The notes under the pieces are model-generated. The model was not told the DNA's origin, did no database searches, and was given only the letters and a program-made list of their open reading frames with translations. The position numbers and the translations under genes are program-made. Shown piece by piece: positions 1 to 12,032 of a stretch of DNA of 64,000 nucleotides (its first letter is position 1; every line of letters begins with the position of its first letter). Source of the DNA: Gigaspora margarita (lineage: Eukaryota > Glomeromycota > Glomeromycetes > Diversisporales > Gigasporaceae); the NCBI GenBank assembly GCA_009809945.1, contig WTPW01000976.1:113323-177322 (forward strand), read 5' to 3'.

Positions 1-389
1 CTTAGCAATTATAAATCAAATTTAATAAAAAATTTTTTATTTTAATTTTATAACTATATAAATTTAGAATAAAAAAAGTTTTATTAGATTTGGTTTGATA
101 TTGTTAAGATATTTTGATCTAAAGTTTAAAAAACTTTTATTTAGAAAATATTTGCCTGTTTTCTATTGACCTCCTCCTATTTGTTCAATTCTATCAGATA
201 TGGATGCTATTCAGTAGAAAGAGAGGAGATCTTCATTTTTGACTGATCAAAATTTTGAGAAAATCACATTTTTGATTTTCTGATAAAAACAATAATCGAT
301 ACAGTTCCGAACTAATCGGGCTAAACTCATGTAATTGGACCTGTTATACGATTATCAATAATAAATTATCATAATTAAATCTGATTATT
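1..389. other. AT-rich intergenic, no gene seen
   Basis: Low-complexity AT-rich sequence without a convincing reading frame, RNA gene or clear inverted repeat. Confidence 0.5.
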
Positions 390-1134
390 TATAGTCGCAT
401 CTCCCTAAGTGCATGCTCTGGGACTAGTATAAGTGTGCACTTAGAGAAGATATGCATTTATAGAATTAGCTTAGATAACCAATCAAAAATGAAGTCAAAC
501 ACATAATCAACACTTTAACGTCTTTACTCAAAAATAAATTACCCCATAATCGATAATAGTTGCTACATAGTAAAGTCCAATATTTATTATGTAAATCGGA
601 TTAAAGTCACTTAAATAAACTTGTTTGGAATATCAAAATACATAAATAATAAAATTTTTAGCAAGATTGAAGAACATTTTATTATTTAACTTTTAACTTT
701 TATGTTCAACAAAAAATTAAAATTTTTTAAAAAAATATATTTGATGAATGTAAAAATTAAAAGTTAAATAATAAAAAGTTCTCTAATTTGTATGAAAATT
801 TGATAAAATATATATTTTGATCTTTTAAACATATTTACTTAAGCACCTCTAGTCGATTTATATAGTAAAATTTGGGGTCTACTATATAATAACTTTTTGC
901 GATTGACCAAAATTAAAAATAAGTTGTAAAAAAATCTAGTATCACTATTGGCTAGCTTTGAAATTAGTCACATGCATGCATTTAGAGGGGTGCATATAAT
1001 ATGCTTAGACTTTAAAAACTTGTACATGTGCAGAATATAGAGAATATTTAAGTTCCAAGCTCAGAATTGGGCTATAATGTACATATAGAGGAGGTATATA
1101 CCTAGAGGTGTGCATTTAGAGGGATGTGATTATA
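390..1134. mobile_element. TIR element, Tc1/mariner-like MITE (~745 bp)
   Basis: The left end reads TATAGTCGCATCTCCCTAAG and the right end is its imperfect reverse complement, so about 24 bp of TIR can be aligned. TA dinucleotides bound both ends. The middle (about 535-910) resembles the interior of the TACCGTATA-family MITE at 29951-30486: it carries the shared stretch GTTGCTACATAGTAAAGTCC and its inverted counterpart. This is therefore probably a composite of one MITE inside another. No coding capacity. The superfamily is inferred from the TA ends and the CAGTC-like terminus. Confidence 0.7.
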
Positions 1135-1501
1135 TAGCTTTTAATCAGTATTTATTATTTGTATTTTAACAATAAAATTAATAAACCTGTTATTACTTGA
1201 TATATATCAGGAATTGATATAATTTGATAAGTAGATACATATCGATAAAAATATATTTATCAATTATCATCGAATTTTTTTAATTGTTAATTTTCGATTA
1301 TACGTTTTGAATCGATTTATATTTTATATAATTAATATACATCTATTATCAGGAAATTTTTTAATAATCGATATATAACAGTTGTTTACTTTATGTATTA
1401 TAATCTACTATTTAACTTTATGTGTTACAATCTACATTAAGATCGTAAATAATCTAATTTTATTCAAATTTAAAGTTTTTTTGGTACATACAAAAAATAA
1501 G
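1135..1501. other. AT-rich spacer, no gene seen
   Basis: Simple AT-rich sequence between two MITEs. No supported feature. Confidence 0.5.
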
Positions 1502-1847
1502 TACAGTCAGATCTCCATAAGTGCAACCTCCATAAATGCAATACCTCTCTAAATGCACATTTTTGTCTTGTCTGTAAGAAATTATTAGTGCTAAATGCAC
1601 GTTCTATATTCTGTAAATGCACGTTCTTCCAAATAATTTTCTATATCATGCTACCTCCTTAAATGCACATAGCCAATCAAATTTTAGTATTTAAGATAGG
1701 TTATACAATTTTTGGTAGAAGTTATACAAACTTGATGATTTAATTCTTAAAGCTGCAATTTAATTGGCTCTCTCTAAATGCAATACCTCTCTAAATGCAT
1801 ATTGTAGGCTTGTCTGTACATGTTGCATTTATGGAGGTTTAACTATA
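1502..1847. mobile_element. Tc1/mariner-like MITE (~346 bp)
   Basis: The left end is TACAGTCAGATCTCCATAAG. The right end at 1821-1847 is its reverse complement with a few mismatches. TA occurs at both termini, as expected for a TA target. The interior repeats short words such as CTCTCTAAATGCA, so the subterminal region is iterated. Same end type as the elements at 390, 7562, 15016 and 41767. Confidence 0.8.
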
Positions 1848-1849
1848 CA

Positions 1850-2465
1850 TGCTTTGTCAAAAAGGTGCATTGGAAGAAGATCTTGGAGCCAGAACTGGTA
1901 CAAGAAATAAGTACCAGTTTTTTATTTTATATTCTTGATGTTTTTCTTTTGTTCTTACTAATGTTTTGTTTCTTTTTTAGGTTTGTACTTCGCTATAAAA
2001 GGTGCAATAGAGATCTTGAAGCCAGAAATATAGTTTTAAAAACCAGGACCGTATACAAAAAAAAAAACATATAGTTAGCTTTTTCTTGTTTGTTCTTTTT
2101 GTCTTTTAGTATTATTCGTTTACTAACTTTATTTTTTTGTACCATGTTTCATTGATGTATTGAAATAGCATTAGAAATAGAGATTCGAAAACTAGAACCA
2201 TATACAAAAAAAATGTATAGCTTAGCTTTTTCTTGTTTGTTCTTTTTGTCTTTTAGTATTATTTGTTTATTAACCTTTTTTTTCTGTACCATGTTTCGTC
2301 AACATATTGAAATAGTTCTAGAAGTAGAGATTCAAAAACTAGGACCATATAAAAAAAACATATAGCTTAGCTTTTTCTTGTTTGTTCTTTTTGTCTTTTG
2401 GTATTATTCATTTACTAACCTTTTCTTTTCTGTACCATGTTTCATCAATGTATTGAAATGGCTTT
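1850..2465 (+). repeat. Tandem ~147-bp monomers at the 5' end of the LINE
   Basis: About four imperfect units. The word TAGCTTTTTCTTG recurs at 2075, 2223 and 2368, giving periods of 148 and 145 bp. A more diverged unit lies upstream, where AGATCTTGGAGCCAGAA near 1880 corresponds to AGATCTTGAAGCCAGAA near 2010. Each unit carries a T-rich run ending in a GTACCATGTTTC-type motif. The array sits directly ahead of the LINE body, like the tandem promoter monomers at the 5' end of some LINEs. That function is inferred. Confidence 0.7.
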
Positions 2466-2889
2466 AACTCTTTCTACTGATCCTTATTTTCAAATTTAGA
2501 GAAAATAAAATCAAACAAGAATAGATCAACAAAGGCTAAAAGTTAATAGGAACAATAAGAATCTTTACTAAGTAAAGAAGAAGAAACCAAAAAATAACCT
2601 AGAGATTACTAGAAGCAAAAGCAACAAAAAGCAACTCTAAAGCAAGAAAAATCAGTTAACAAGCGTTTCTTGAAAAAAACTTTTACAAAAGTAAAAAAAT
2701 CGCAAAAACTCTGTACTGCAGATCAATTCTAGAATGCATAATTATACAGAAATTACAAATCAAAGATAAACAAACAAACAAACAATCAAATCAATGATAA
2801 ATAAGCAATTAACACATGTTTATTTACACTAGTAGCAAGTTTAAAATAGTACAAATAACTCAGTACAGAGATTATCAATAAACTTCAAC

Positions 2890-4640
2890 CAGATCCCAGA
2901 TAGGAAAATCAAGTTTCTAAAAGGGGGCTGCCAAGCCTTGAGGCTTGGCGTTAGGGCAACAATAGAGTATTTAAATAAAAACTGTACAAGAGTGCAGGTT
3001 ATAGATTCAGAAATTGCAAAAGCAATCCAAACAATATTAGCAGAAGAGATATGCATTATTATGCAATTACTGAAAAACTATCCAAAAATCTTAGAAAAAC
3101 AACTAAAGGAAATTCAGAAAAAGGACACAACCAAAAGTTCAGATGGAAAATCTGAAATGCAAAAAGACAAAAGAAAATCAATACTCTCATATTAACAGAA
3201 TGCGTTACAGGAGATTATGGCATACAGAAACTAGAGAATAACTATATTAAAAAAAAAAAAAAAGAAGAGAGCAGAATAGTACTAATGGAAGTAGTAAGAG
3301 AAAAAGAAAAGAAGATTACAATTGAATATATAGTGATAGAAATAAACCCAATAAGTGAAGATACGAGAGGACATACCAGGTCAATAGTTACAAATGATAA
3401 GGATAGAAATAGAAAAGAGAGAATAGAACTTGGAGAAACAAATACTCTATGGTAGTGTTGTACATTTTGGCTGTCCATAGCCTTTTTTGGCTTGTTCACG
3501 TCCAAAATTGTCCAACCATCCAAGATTGTCCAAAGCTTGTCCAGGCTTTAATAATTAATAAATCTATCTAAAAAATATATAACTATATATTTTTTTAGGT
3601 ACAAACATATTCCAGTTAAAATTAAAATAGGTTATCTTAATAAAATTTTAAGTAATTTTACTTTATTTAATTGTTTAAAATTGTCTAAAATTGTCCAAAA
3701 CATTGTCCAAAGCTGTCCCATGACAACACTGCTCTATAGGGCCTTCTATTCAACTTCAACAATACCAAGTTAAGCTTCTAATGAAACGATATGACAAGGT
3801 GTCAAGTATTAATTGGATTTTTGATAGTTTTAAAAAAAGAGCAATAGTAAGGATAGCAATTAAAAATAAGAGAAGCAAACAGATACTAGATGACTTGTGG
3901 TCACTTCCAATAGGCAGAAAACTTACAAGAATTATCCAAAGAGAGAACAAAGAAGAAATTCTAGTAAACAAAAGAAATCATAGATTAATTTTGAAGGGTA
4001 TAAACAGGAATATAGTAGAAGACCTACTATTCTGACAATTTAAACAAGTTAAAGCAAAATCAGTCTATATTCCAATCAATAGTAACTCAAACCCTAGGGG
4101 CTCAGCCTTTGTGTACTTCAAGATATGCTCAAAGTAATTAGTATAAAAATCAATTACGGCAACATGTTTTTCTTCTGAAGAGATATAACTAGGATAGAAA
4201 GATCAAATAAGCGAAGTTTTTCTACAGTAAAGTAGAATCAGAGAAACTTATCACCAGATTCTGACAAAGGAAAAAAAGCAGTAAATAGATTTTCAAAAAA
4301 CTTTTCAAATCTAAATCAGAAAAGCACATTCAATGAGAAGAAGATAACACTCTCTTACAACAAAGAAAATAAATCGGGCAAACCTACGAAGTACAAAAAC
4401 CATTATAATGGAAACAGAAGAAAGGAGAATTATAACAGAGAAAAGTCAATGTATTTGAAAAGTCTAGACGAAAAGTTACAAATAATTCTTCAAAAACTAG
4501 ATAAAATAGAAGCAAACAGATCAAAAGATAGGAATAAAAGTATATAGAAAGAGATAAAGGCCCCCAATCACTCCTAACAGTTGCAAAGAGCGAACTAAAG
4601 AACCAATTAGCAGTAAAGGATTGGCTGCCTCTAAAAAAAG
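2890..4640 (+). pseudogene. LINE ORF1-like region, decayed
   Basis: The plus strand between the monomer array and the endonuclease contains Lys/Glu-rich open stretches at 2938-3195 and 3781-4035, then more disrupted basic sequence to about 4640. Position and composition suit a LINE ORF1 nucleic-acid-binding protein. I see no recognisable zinc knuckle or RRM signature, so the assignment rests on position. A hAT-like MITE splits it at 3453-3731. Confidence 0.4.
3453..3731. mobile_element. hAT-like MITE (279 bp) inside the LINE
   Basis: The ends are TAGTGTTGTACATT and the inverted ATGACAACACTG. The flanking 8 bp are CTCTATGG (3445-3452) and CTCTATAG (3732-3739), an 8-bp TSD with one mismatch. 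The interior repeats TTGTCCAAAATTGTCC-type words in inverted orientation. An 8-bp TSD with TAGTGTTG ends fits the hAT superfamily. LINE-like sequence resumes on the other side. Confidence 0.8.
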
Positions 4641-4887
4641 CCATTTACAAAACATTTAGCCAAAACAAAAAGAAGAAGAAGAAATAAAGCGAGAAAAAGA
4701 AGAAAAAAGAGCGCATAGAAGCAAGAAAAAAAGGATAGTCCAAGCAAAAAAACCAGGAAGAGAATAAGAAAAATAGAGAAGAAACAGAAATGAAGCAATT
4801 AAAAAGAGTCACAAATGGCAGTGACTCAAAAGGTAAAGAAAAGACAAAGGAGTCTTTAGTAGAGTCGATAAAGAAAAATAATGTTTT

Positions 4888-5709
4888 AGGAATTAGAATA
4901 GCATGCCACAATATAAATGAGCTAAAAAGTAATGGGCTCAAATTGGAAGCCTTAAGTGACTAGGCAAAGAGTAAACAGTTGGATGTAGTAGGAATTGCAG
5001 AAACGAACATAACAGGAAAAGAAGGTTACTTTATATCAAAAGATCTAGAAGAATACAAAGCATATTGAACAGGAGCAGACCCAAAGAAGAAAAAAAAAAC
5101 AGGGGTAGGACTCTTAATCTCCAAGAAATAGAAAAAACATTTAGGCCCAGTAGAAAGGTTTAGCAACTTTTCTATAATGGCAAGTTTCTTTTTCAAACAA
5201 TTAGAATTAATTATCATGATGATATATCTTCTACCAAATGACAAGAACTATAAAAGAGAGGTTCAACAGGAGATAATAAGGAAGTACATGGGGAGAAGAC
5301 AAAACAGTAAATTTATATTCATAGGAGATTTTAACATAATAGTAGATGATAAAAAGACTACAGAAAAGCAAAAGGAAAAAATAAAGGCAAATTGCTTCTA
5401 ATTGTGAACTGGTTTGGAAAACAAGGCTGTTATGATACATACAGAACATTAAATCCTCAAGGTACAGACCATACTTGGGTGCGAGGGAAGCTAAGTACAA
5501 GAATTAACTATATTTGGATTACAGAAAACCTAGTGCTAGGTCTAAAAGAGGCAAAGATAGAAGACATGGCTTGTTTCATAGGAAGTGATTATAATGCCCT
5601 ATTAGCAGAAGTAAAATTAGACTATCTAACAGTCAATTATAGTAGAGCTATAGCAAAGAAAAAAGGTTATTCAAGAACAATATTTCTGTATGACAAAGCA
5701 AAACAGTAA
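4888..5709 (+). pseudogene. LINE endonuclease (EEP-fold) domain, inactivated
   Basis: Translation gives the opening RIACHNINELKSNG, then LDVVGIAETNI (Glu of the second conserved block), FIGDFNIIVDD (conserved GDFN block) and the closing block RINYIWITENL...GSDYNALLAEV. In the family the last block is SDH with a catalytic His; here it is SDY, a CAY-to-TAY change. In-frame stops replace residues that are usually Trp in relatives (after ALSD, YKAY and ISKK). A frameshift lies near 5400. The domain normally nicks target DNA for target-primed reverse transcription. This copy cannot be active. Confidence 0.85.
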
Positions 5710-6478
5710 GACTGAGAAAAATATAGAGTAGAGCTATATAAAAGAATAACCAGAACAGGAGCAGTAAAAAAATAGTTAATAGATAACAAGCTGATGGTTG
5801 AAGATGAAATAGAAGGTGCTCTAGATTCAATATGGGAGGCATTGGAAAAAAGCATTTTGGAAACAGTGATAAAGCATATTTCAAAAAAGAAGATATGCAA
5901 AACAAGAGCTACTAGAGATGGCAAAAAGAGGCCAAGACTAGACAAATTAATAGTAGAATTAGGTAGATGGATTAGAAAAGGTAAAGAAAAATAGAAAGTG
6001 ATATGACTAAAGAAGATAGAAAGGATTTTGGACTATTTAGAGAGAATATCAGGAAAAAGTTTTAGATCGAGTTAGAAAACATAGGTAGAAAATGGGAAGA
6101 CAAGGACATAGAGGACTTGAGCAGATGGTGGAAGATTCTATTTAACAAGAATTCAGGCAGAATAGAAAAGAAAAAACTAAAGCAAATAGAATAGTATATT
6201 GAAAGATAATGCCAAATGATTGATGGAGAGCAAGAAAGAATGATAGCGAGCTTACTAGAAAAATCTTTTAATTATACTGTAGTAGACAAGCTACTAGAAA
6301 ACCAAAATAATACCAGAGTGCTAATATGTAACCCAGAAAAAGTAAAAGAAAAAACAAAAGAGTTTTTTTAGAAACAGTTTAGAAAAAGGAGTTTTGATAG
6401 CAATGCTCTTGGAGAAAAATAGGTGCAAGTCTATGCTCTATTAAAAAGAGTCCAAGAGAAATAGTTTGAAGCTTTAAA

Positions 6479-7232
6479 CAAGGACATTTCTAAAGAAAAA
6501 TGGAAAGAAATATTAAAAGATTTGAAAAGAAATATGGCTCCAGGGGGGTCTTAGACATAATGTATACCTTAATTAAAGCAGCAAACAATAAAACTCAAAA
6601 GGCTTTAGAAGTTTTGCAGGGCTCTGTATAAGTCTGGGCAGAATATCTCTAAGTAGAAGGTATCACAAATATACCCAATACCGAAAGATACAAATTGGGG
6701 TTATGATTTAGGGAATGTAAGACCAATTGCACTACTGAAAACATTCCAAAAATGCACAACAAAAATTTACATGAAAAGGCTTTTGCAGATTATTCAGAAA
6801 AACAACATTCTTCGAGGGTCTAATTTTGCGGGATTAACAGGAGGATCAACAGAAACCCCAGTATATATAATAAATGCATTAATGGAAGATGCAAAAGAAA
6901 ACAATAAAAAGCTTTGGCTAGTACTTCAAGACATGAAGAAAGCTTTTGACTCAGTGTCTTTAGTAGGATTAGATTTAGCACTAACAAGACTTAAGCCAAA
7001 AAAGCACAGGTTCTTTATAATAAATCTCTTTTACAAAAGAGAATCAAGAGTGATTATAGCAGTAGACTACATGGAAAGCTTTACCATAGAGGATGGCATC
7101 GAACAGGGGGAATCGATTTCACCATTGGTCTGGCGAATATTTTATGATCTCTTTTTAAAGCGTATACAAAGCGATACTAGCTTGGGCTACAAAATAGCAG
7201 TAGAGGAACCTTACAATTTAAAGAGGGGTTTC
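6479..7232 (+). pseudogene. LINE reverse transcriptase, N-terminal half
   Basis: Translation of 6771-7230 shows the RT fingers and palm motifs: RGSNFAGLTGGSTETP, then LVLQDMKKAFDSVSL (first catalytic Asp block, usually xDxxKAFD) and EQGESISPLVWRIFYD (the QG-SP block). Upstream, PIALLKTFQKCTTKIY at about 6722 fits the RP(I/L) motif. The frame is shifted and broken by stops before 6720. The open stretch ends where a DNA element interrupts it near 7233; the remainder of the domain resumes near 8871. Confidence 0.9.
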
Positions 7233-7561
7233 TTAATGATGCTAAACCGGTTTGAAAATCTCTATTTATGACTCATCAGGTCAACCGTTTTTTTAGCTGG
7301 TTACCTAAAACTAAAACTGGTTACCTGATTAAAGTGATCACCTGGTTATAATCAGATAACTGAATACCCGATTAAGCATAGCAATCTGATTGGCTAATAG
7401 GCTTCTATTAAAATGAACCCAAAGTAAAATATTTTGCAAAATATAATAGTATTAAATAATAAAAGATACATTTTTTAAATTTTATTAATTACAATAATCT
7501 ATTACTTTGAAGAATAGTCATTGCTACACATATAATTCGATTAAATTTAAAAAAAAATTAA

Positions 7562-7762
7562 TACAGTCGACCTCCCATAAGATCACCTCCCCTATAATCA
7601 TATCATATAAAAACCCCTCTCTGTATCACATTTTTGTTAAAGTTAATTTACTATTAAACATATAAAAAAATACCTCTATAAAAGCACAGTTACTTTAATA
7701 AGCACATTTTAAAAAAAGTTCTTAAGTCAAAAAACATGTGATCTTATAGGAGGTTGACTGTA
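7562..7762. mobile_element. Tc1/mariner-like MITE (201 bp)
   Basis: Left end TACAGTCGACCTCCCATAAG, right end ATCTTATAGGAGGTTGACTGTA, about 25 bp of TIR with two mismatches and TA at both ends. No coding capacity. Nested inside the element that splits the LINE RT. Confidence 0.85.
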
Positions 7763-7865
7763 TCTTAAATTTTAAATAATGATCTATTAGATGCGTATAT
7801 GAAGAGCTTTGTATCAAAACTAACTTTCTAACAATAAATAATAAGAAAAATAATAATTAAATTAA

Positions 7866-8167
7866 TATACCATAAATCACCGAAAATAAGCACTCTTTTT
7901 TGAACAAAAATATTACACAAAGGTTGCTTATTTTCGAATTGTTGAATTTTTGAAAAATTAAAAAACGTACTAATAAAAGTTGTCCAAATAATACTAAATT
8001 TTTACTATAGGTGTAATTTGATGCTCTGAACAACTTTACTTAATTGCACTTTTGAAGTTTACTTAGTAAAATTTAGACTTTTATATGTAGCAACTGTTAA
8101 CGGATTTTTTGAAATTTTGCAGGGGTGCTTATTTTCAGGGGTGCTTATTTTCGAGCATATACGGTAT
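7866..8167. mobile_element. TACCGTATA-family MITE, copy 1 (~302 bp)
   Basis: The left end TACCATAAATCACCGAAAATA and right end TTTTCGAGCATATACGGTA are inverted. The interior shares the word GTAAAATTTAGACTTTTATA and the GAAAATAAGC boundary motif with copies at 13683, 29951, 32898 and 51480. TA at both termini. Confidence 0.8.
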
Positions 8168-8870
8168 ATAAATAAATTAAAAAGAATAGCAAACAACTGC
8201 AGGTAAAATGTATGCGAAAATCAAACCTTTCTTTTAATAGTTTTGACAAGTTTTTCAGTTTTACTCTATTATATTTAAGATTACAAAAGTTAAATTCAGT
8301 TTTGACTTTTATCAATATTAAAATTTATAGCTTTGTCTAACAAGTATAATCTATATGTACTATAATCTTGAGAACAAACTCAAATACTAGAGATCTAACT
8401 ACAAAAAAAAAGCTATTTCTTTTGATTTAGAAGTTCTAATATATGTATAAGTAACAACTAAATTTAAAAAAATATTATATACTAACCCTCATGATTATTC
8501 CTCTGTTTTCGTAATTATTTTGACAATATATAAAGCGAAAGGTGTAGTTTCTGAATATATATTCGGTATCAACAATTTGTTTTCATTGCTACAATTCGTT
8601 TTAAGTCAGATGATATATGCAGGGTATATGTAAATAATTGACCAATCAGATTTAATGATCGCTATGCTACCCGATTATAGATCAACCCGAATATTAAATA
8701 TATCTGTTAATAAACAGATAACCTATTTGTCAACGAGTGACCTGTTTATTAATGGGTGACCCATATATTATTTTAAACCGATTTGTCAAAAATATGACCC
8801 AGTTAGTAAATTTTTCAGATTGGGTAATCAGGTACACAGTTTTCTGGGTTAGAGATTGGAACCCTAGAAC

Positions 8871-9187
8871 AGAAACAGAGTGTAGTAGCTTTCGCAGATA
8901 ATACAACTTGGATCGTTTCATCAAAGAAACAAATAGAAAGAACAATTCAAATTGTGAAAGAATTTTTCAAACTTAATGATATACAGATAAATACAAAAAA
9001 ATCGAAACTGATAATTTGTAATACAAAGAAGGAAAAAGAAAAAAAATGCATTGTCTTAGGAGGCGAGACAGTAAAGGAAGAAGGTAATAATAAAATAACA
9101 AGATTTCTAGGAATATGGCTTAATTGCAAACTCAAAGAATTGTTAGTTCAAGCAAAGACTAAAGAAATAATCAGGCCAACGGTGTAG
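8871..9187 (+). pseudogene. LINE reverse transcriptase, C-terminal half (FADN active site)
   Basis: Translation gives QSVVAFADNTTWIVSS, followed by IQINTKKSKLIICN and ITRFLGIWLNCKL. The first is the RT catalytic box, usually (Y/F)ADD; here the second Asp is Asn, a GAT-to-AAT transition. The GIWL block corresponds to the conserved LG(I/V) region that follows. This is the continuation of the half ending near 7232. The copy is inactive twice over, by substitution and by the inserted element. Confidence 0.9.
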
Positions 9188-10386
9188 CAATTAGATAAAA
9201 AAAGGATGATGCTAAGTCAAGTAGTATACATTAATAATATGTATATCCTTTCAAAGTTATGCTATATCCTCCAAGTAGTTAAGTTGTTAACAAAAGTAAT
9301 AGACCAGATTCATGTATCCTTTCTGTGATTAGCAAAAAACAAAGCAGAATTTCAAACAACAGAAAGCGGAGCAGTCATAAGCTACAAGAATATAGGAAAT
9401 TGCAAACAGCTTAAAAATGAATTGGTTTTCAGACAAATAACAGGTTTATATCATAGATTAAATAAAAAAGGGGCAGTCGAAGGGGCAACAGAAATCCACA
9501 TAAAATAGGGGTATTTGGTAGCAGGCCTACTGAAAGAGAGTAGCCTCAAGAAGTACGACTCGAATATACCAAAAATCTGGAAACACAACTTGGCATATTT
9601 AACCTTTATAAGAATGAATAATTTACAATTGAGCTTTAGACCAGACCAAAGAGAATGGTGCCTAGTAGAAAAGAGAACAGAATTGCAAATATACTAGAAA
9701 AGAAATTTACATTTGTATGTATGAAAATTCTTAAAGACCAAAACCTCTCCTACATACAACAACTCCTAGATATCTAGAGAAGGAGAATGCTAACATAAAG
9801 TCAGTTCAGATTAAGTAGAAACCAAGTATGTAAAGAACAAAAAGCAAAATAGTTTACATTGTTAGAGGAAAGAGTCCTAGAAGAAATGAGAAATAAAAGG
9901 TTAAAGAAATTTTCGCAACAGGCTCATCAAACAAGCTAGCTATAAAAATAAAACTTGACAAGGTAAAGGAAAATCAACGAAAAAAGGAATAGGTATTAGC
10001 TGCAAAAGAAGCCAACCAATGTGATATAAGATAAATAGTAGAGAAGAAATAAAGAAAAATCTGAACAGAACATTGGGTACAAGAATCACAAAGCATATTG
10101 GAAGAAACAATTGTGTGAAAATGTGTGAGTTGTAAGTATAATAAAAGTGAGCAAAACCAGGTACGCGAGGAGTGGACCCAAAGAAATGAAATAATAGGAG
10201 TTCTGCCTACCAAACTGCTTCCAAACGGTAAACAAAGATTAGATCTAAATCTAGGTACAGTTCTGAGATAGGAAAAAAAAAAAGTAATGGATGAAAATAA
10301 AAAGTTGTCCTTTCACAGAGATTGGAAGAGGTACAAGAGTTGTGAATAGAAATTATTAAAAATCAAAAGCTTAGTTTAGAATTAGA
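9188..10386 (+). pseudogene. LINE thumb/connection region, heavily broken
   Basis: Short open stretches (for example 9515-9697, with NIPKIWKHNLAYLTFIR) continue in the ORF2 direction between RT and RNase H, with frequent TAG stops. The composition matches the rest of ORF2. No named motif is readable here. Confidence 0.5.
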
Positions 10387-10392
10387 AGAATT

Positions 10393-10865
10393 ATGATTAG
10401 AAATATAAAAAAAAATAGGTTAAAAAATAGAGAAAATTTGATATTTTATACAGATAGCTTCCTGGTCAGAACATTAACAGAGAAGGAGGGAATTAATAGA
10501 ATAGGAGCAAGTTGGGTTCAAGTAGGTTTAGATAAAGAGAAAATTTTAGATGCAGGCTATGTGAGTACTCAGGAATGGCCATCATTTACCAAACCAGAGC
10601 TTGTGGCAATTTGGTTAGCATTCTTAACAGTACCGGAGAGAGCTAAAGTTCAGATTAACACAGATAGCGAGGTTGCAATAAGCAATATAGATACTGGTAA
10701 TGAGGATTACACAAGTAGGTTTTGGTTAAAACAAAAAAACCAAAACATAATATGAAGTATATATAAATTAATAAGATTGAAGGAGATACATCTTTCTTTA
10801 GTCAAAGTTAAGAGTCATAGCAGGATTTTATTGAATGAAATAGCAGACCACTTAGCTAAGTAAGG
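10393..10865 (+). pseudogene. LINE RNase H domain
   Basis: Translation shows the RNase H catalytic series in order: LIFYTDSFLV (first Asp), FTKPELVAIWLAF (Glu), VQINTDSEVAI (second Asp) and, after one stop at 10753-10755, LVKVKSHSR...ILLNEIADHLAK (the His and last Asp blocks). The domain removes the RNA strand during LINE replication. All four acidic positions are still readable, although the frame is closed by a stop between the second Asp and the His block. Confidence 0.85.
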
Positions 10866-11279
10866 TTCGAAAATACTAGACCAACAAAGATATATAACTT
10901 CGTTACCCCAGTTCAAAGTGTAGAGATATATTGAAAAGACAAAAAGATTGAACAACTAGTGTATGACTTTGTAAAAGTCCTAATAAATCTTAAAGTAGGT
11001 TTTGATTAGTGCCTATCAGAATCAATTTTAAAAGAAGAACCACAAGAAAAAGGCTGGAATTCAAATGATCTCTTTTGTAGAATAGAATTAAAAGACAGAA
11101 TGGGATAAGATGTACTTCAACAAGGAAGAATAGGAGGCTAGACGGTCTCTACAAATGCTTTTAAGAGAAATTACCAGCCTTAAAAATTCTAGCAAAATGG
11201 TACAAAGACTTCTACAAGGAAAATAAGTGTATAAGCTACAAGGACAAAAAAGAAAAAACCAAAACCACCTATCAGAATG

Positions 11280-12032
11280 TCCTAAATATGAAGCTCCTTG
11301 GTGTGATCTAGAAGAAACAGTAATTCAGGCTGCATGGATGGGCGTACCGCTATACTATGGCAAACAAGTAATATAGAACAGCTTAAAGTAGCATTTTGGG
11401 GCAAAACACAAGATAAGAAAATAAGTATAAGAAGGGGTTTGGTTAAAGGTCTAGTGAAAGAAAACACATATATGAAGGTCTTGAAAGTACTAGAAGAAAA
11501 GGTGAAGGAGGCTGTAGCCTTTTGTGATACAGCAAGCATTGTGGCCTGGAACATTTTTTATGAAGAAATCTGAAGAACAAGATGCGAAATCTTCATAGAG
11601 TAAGAGAAAAGTAATAGAATTGCTAGAAGGAACAAGACAAGAAAAAAAAAAAATTGAAAAGGTATAAAGAGAAAAACAAGGAAAAAAGATCATATCAAAA
11701 ACAGAAATGGAAAAAACAAGACTTTGCCAGAAGTCAAAGGAAAAGAATACGGAAAAAAAGTGCAAACGAGATGACCTATGGGAGAATGTAGTAATAGTGT
11801 TAATAATAAAAGGAGAAAGCCATATTGGTATGGCTTATAGGTGAGCTGGACACATTTTCTATATGAACTGAGGTTCAAATAGTGCAGCAAGTCACACCTG
11901 GGTAACCAAAAAATAGCCAGTGATGTCAAACTTAGATATTAAGTAATTATTTGTATAGTTGCAAATAGTACAATTCTTTTAATAAAAAGTGATAGCGAGA
12001 CTGTCTAAGTTTAAAAAAAAAATAATAATAAT
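11280..12032 (+). pseudogene. LINE C-terminus, 3' UTR and A-rich tail
   Basis: An open stretch at 11334-11573 (LKVAFWGKTQDKK near its start) ends the coding part. A lysine-rich, A-rich stretch and a roughly 230-bp 3' UTR follow. The 3' UTR (about 11790-12010) aligns with the 3' ends of the elements at 15853, 17261 and 46393 (on their minus strand): shared landmarks are a CCATWTTGGTRTGGC block, a GYGRTGTCARACTT block and a final TCTAAGTTTAAAAAA-type junction with the poly(A). Confidence 0.75.

Larger units (their letters stand above)
7233..8868. mobile_element. TIR element splitting the LINE reverse transcriptase (~1.6 kb)
   Basis: RT coding sequence is interrupted here and resumes at about 8871. 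The ends are imperfectly inverted: AGGGGTTTCTTAATGATGC on the left against AGGGTTCCAATCTCTAACCC read inward from the right. Subterminal blocks are also inverted, for example ACCCGATTAAGCATAGC near 7363 and GCTATGCTACCCGATTA near 8662. The TAGGGTT-like termini suggest hAT, but I could not read a clean TSD, so the boundaries are good only to about 10 bp. It carries two younger MITEs (7562-7762 and 7866-8167). Confidence 0.6.
1850..12032 (+). mobile_element. Decayed LINE (non-LTR retrotransposon) with endonuclease, RT and RNase H
   Basis: Domain remnants occur in the order expected for a LINE ORF2 on the plus strand: exonuclease/endonuclease/phosphatase-type endonuclease (about 4890-5709), reverse transcriptase (about 6480-7232 and 8875-9187), RNase H (about 10390-10865), a short C-terminal region (about 11280-11573), a 3' UTR and an A-rich tail ending near 12013-12032. 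A tandem-monomer array precedes it at 1850-2465. The reading frame is broken by many stops and frameshifts. Three DNA elements lie inside the copy: one at 3453-3731 and one at about 7233-8868, the latter carrying two further MITEs. The 5' boundary is uncertain and I could not identify a TSD. Similar LINEs with RNase H occur in many fungi. Confidence 0.85.
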
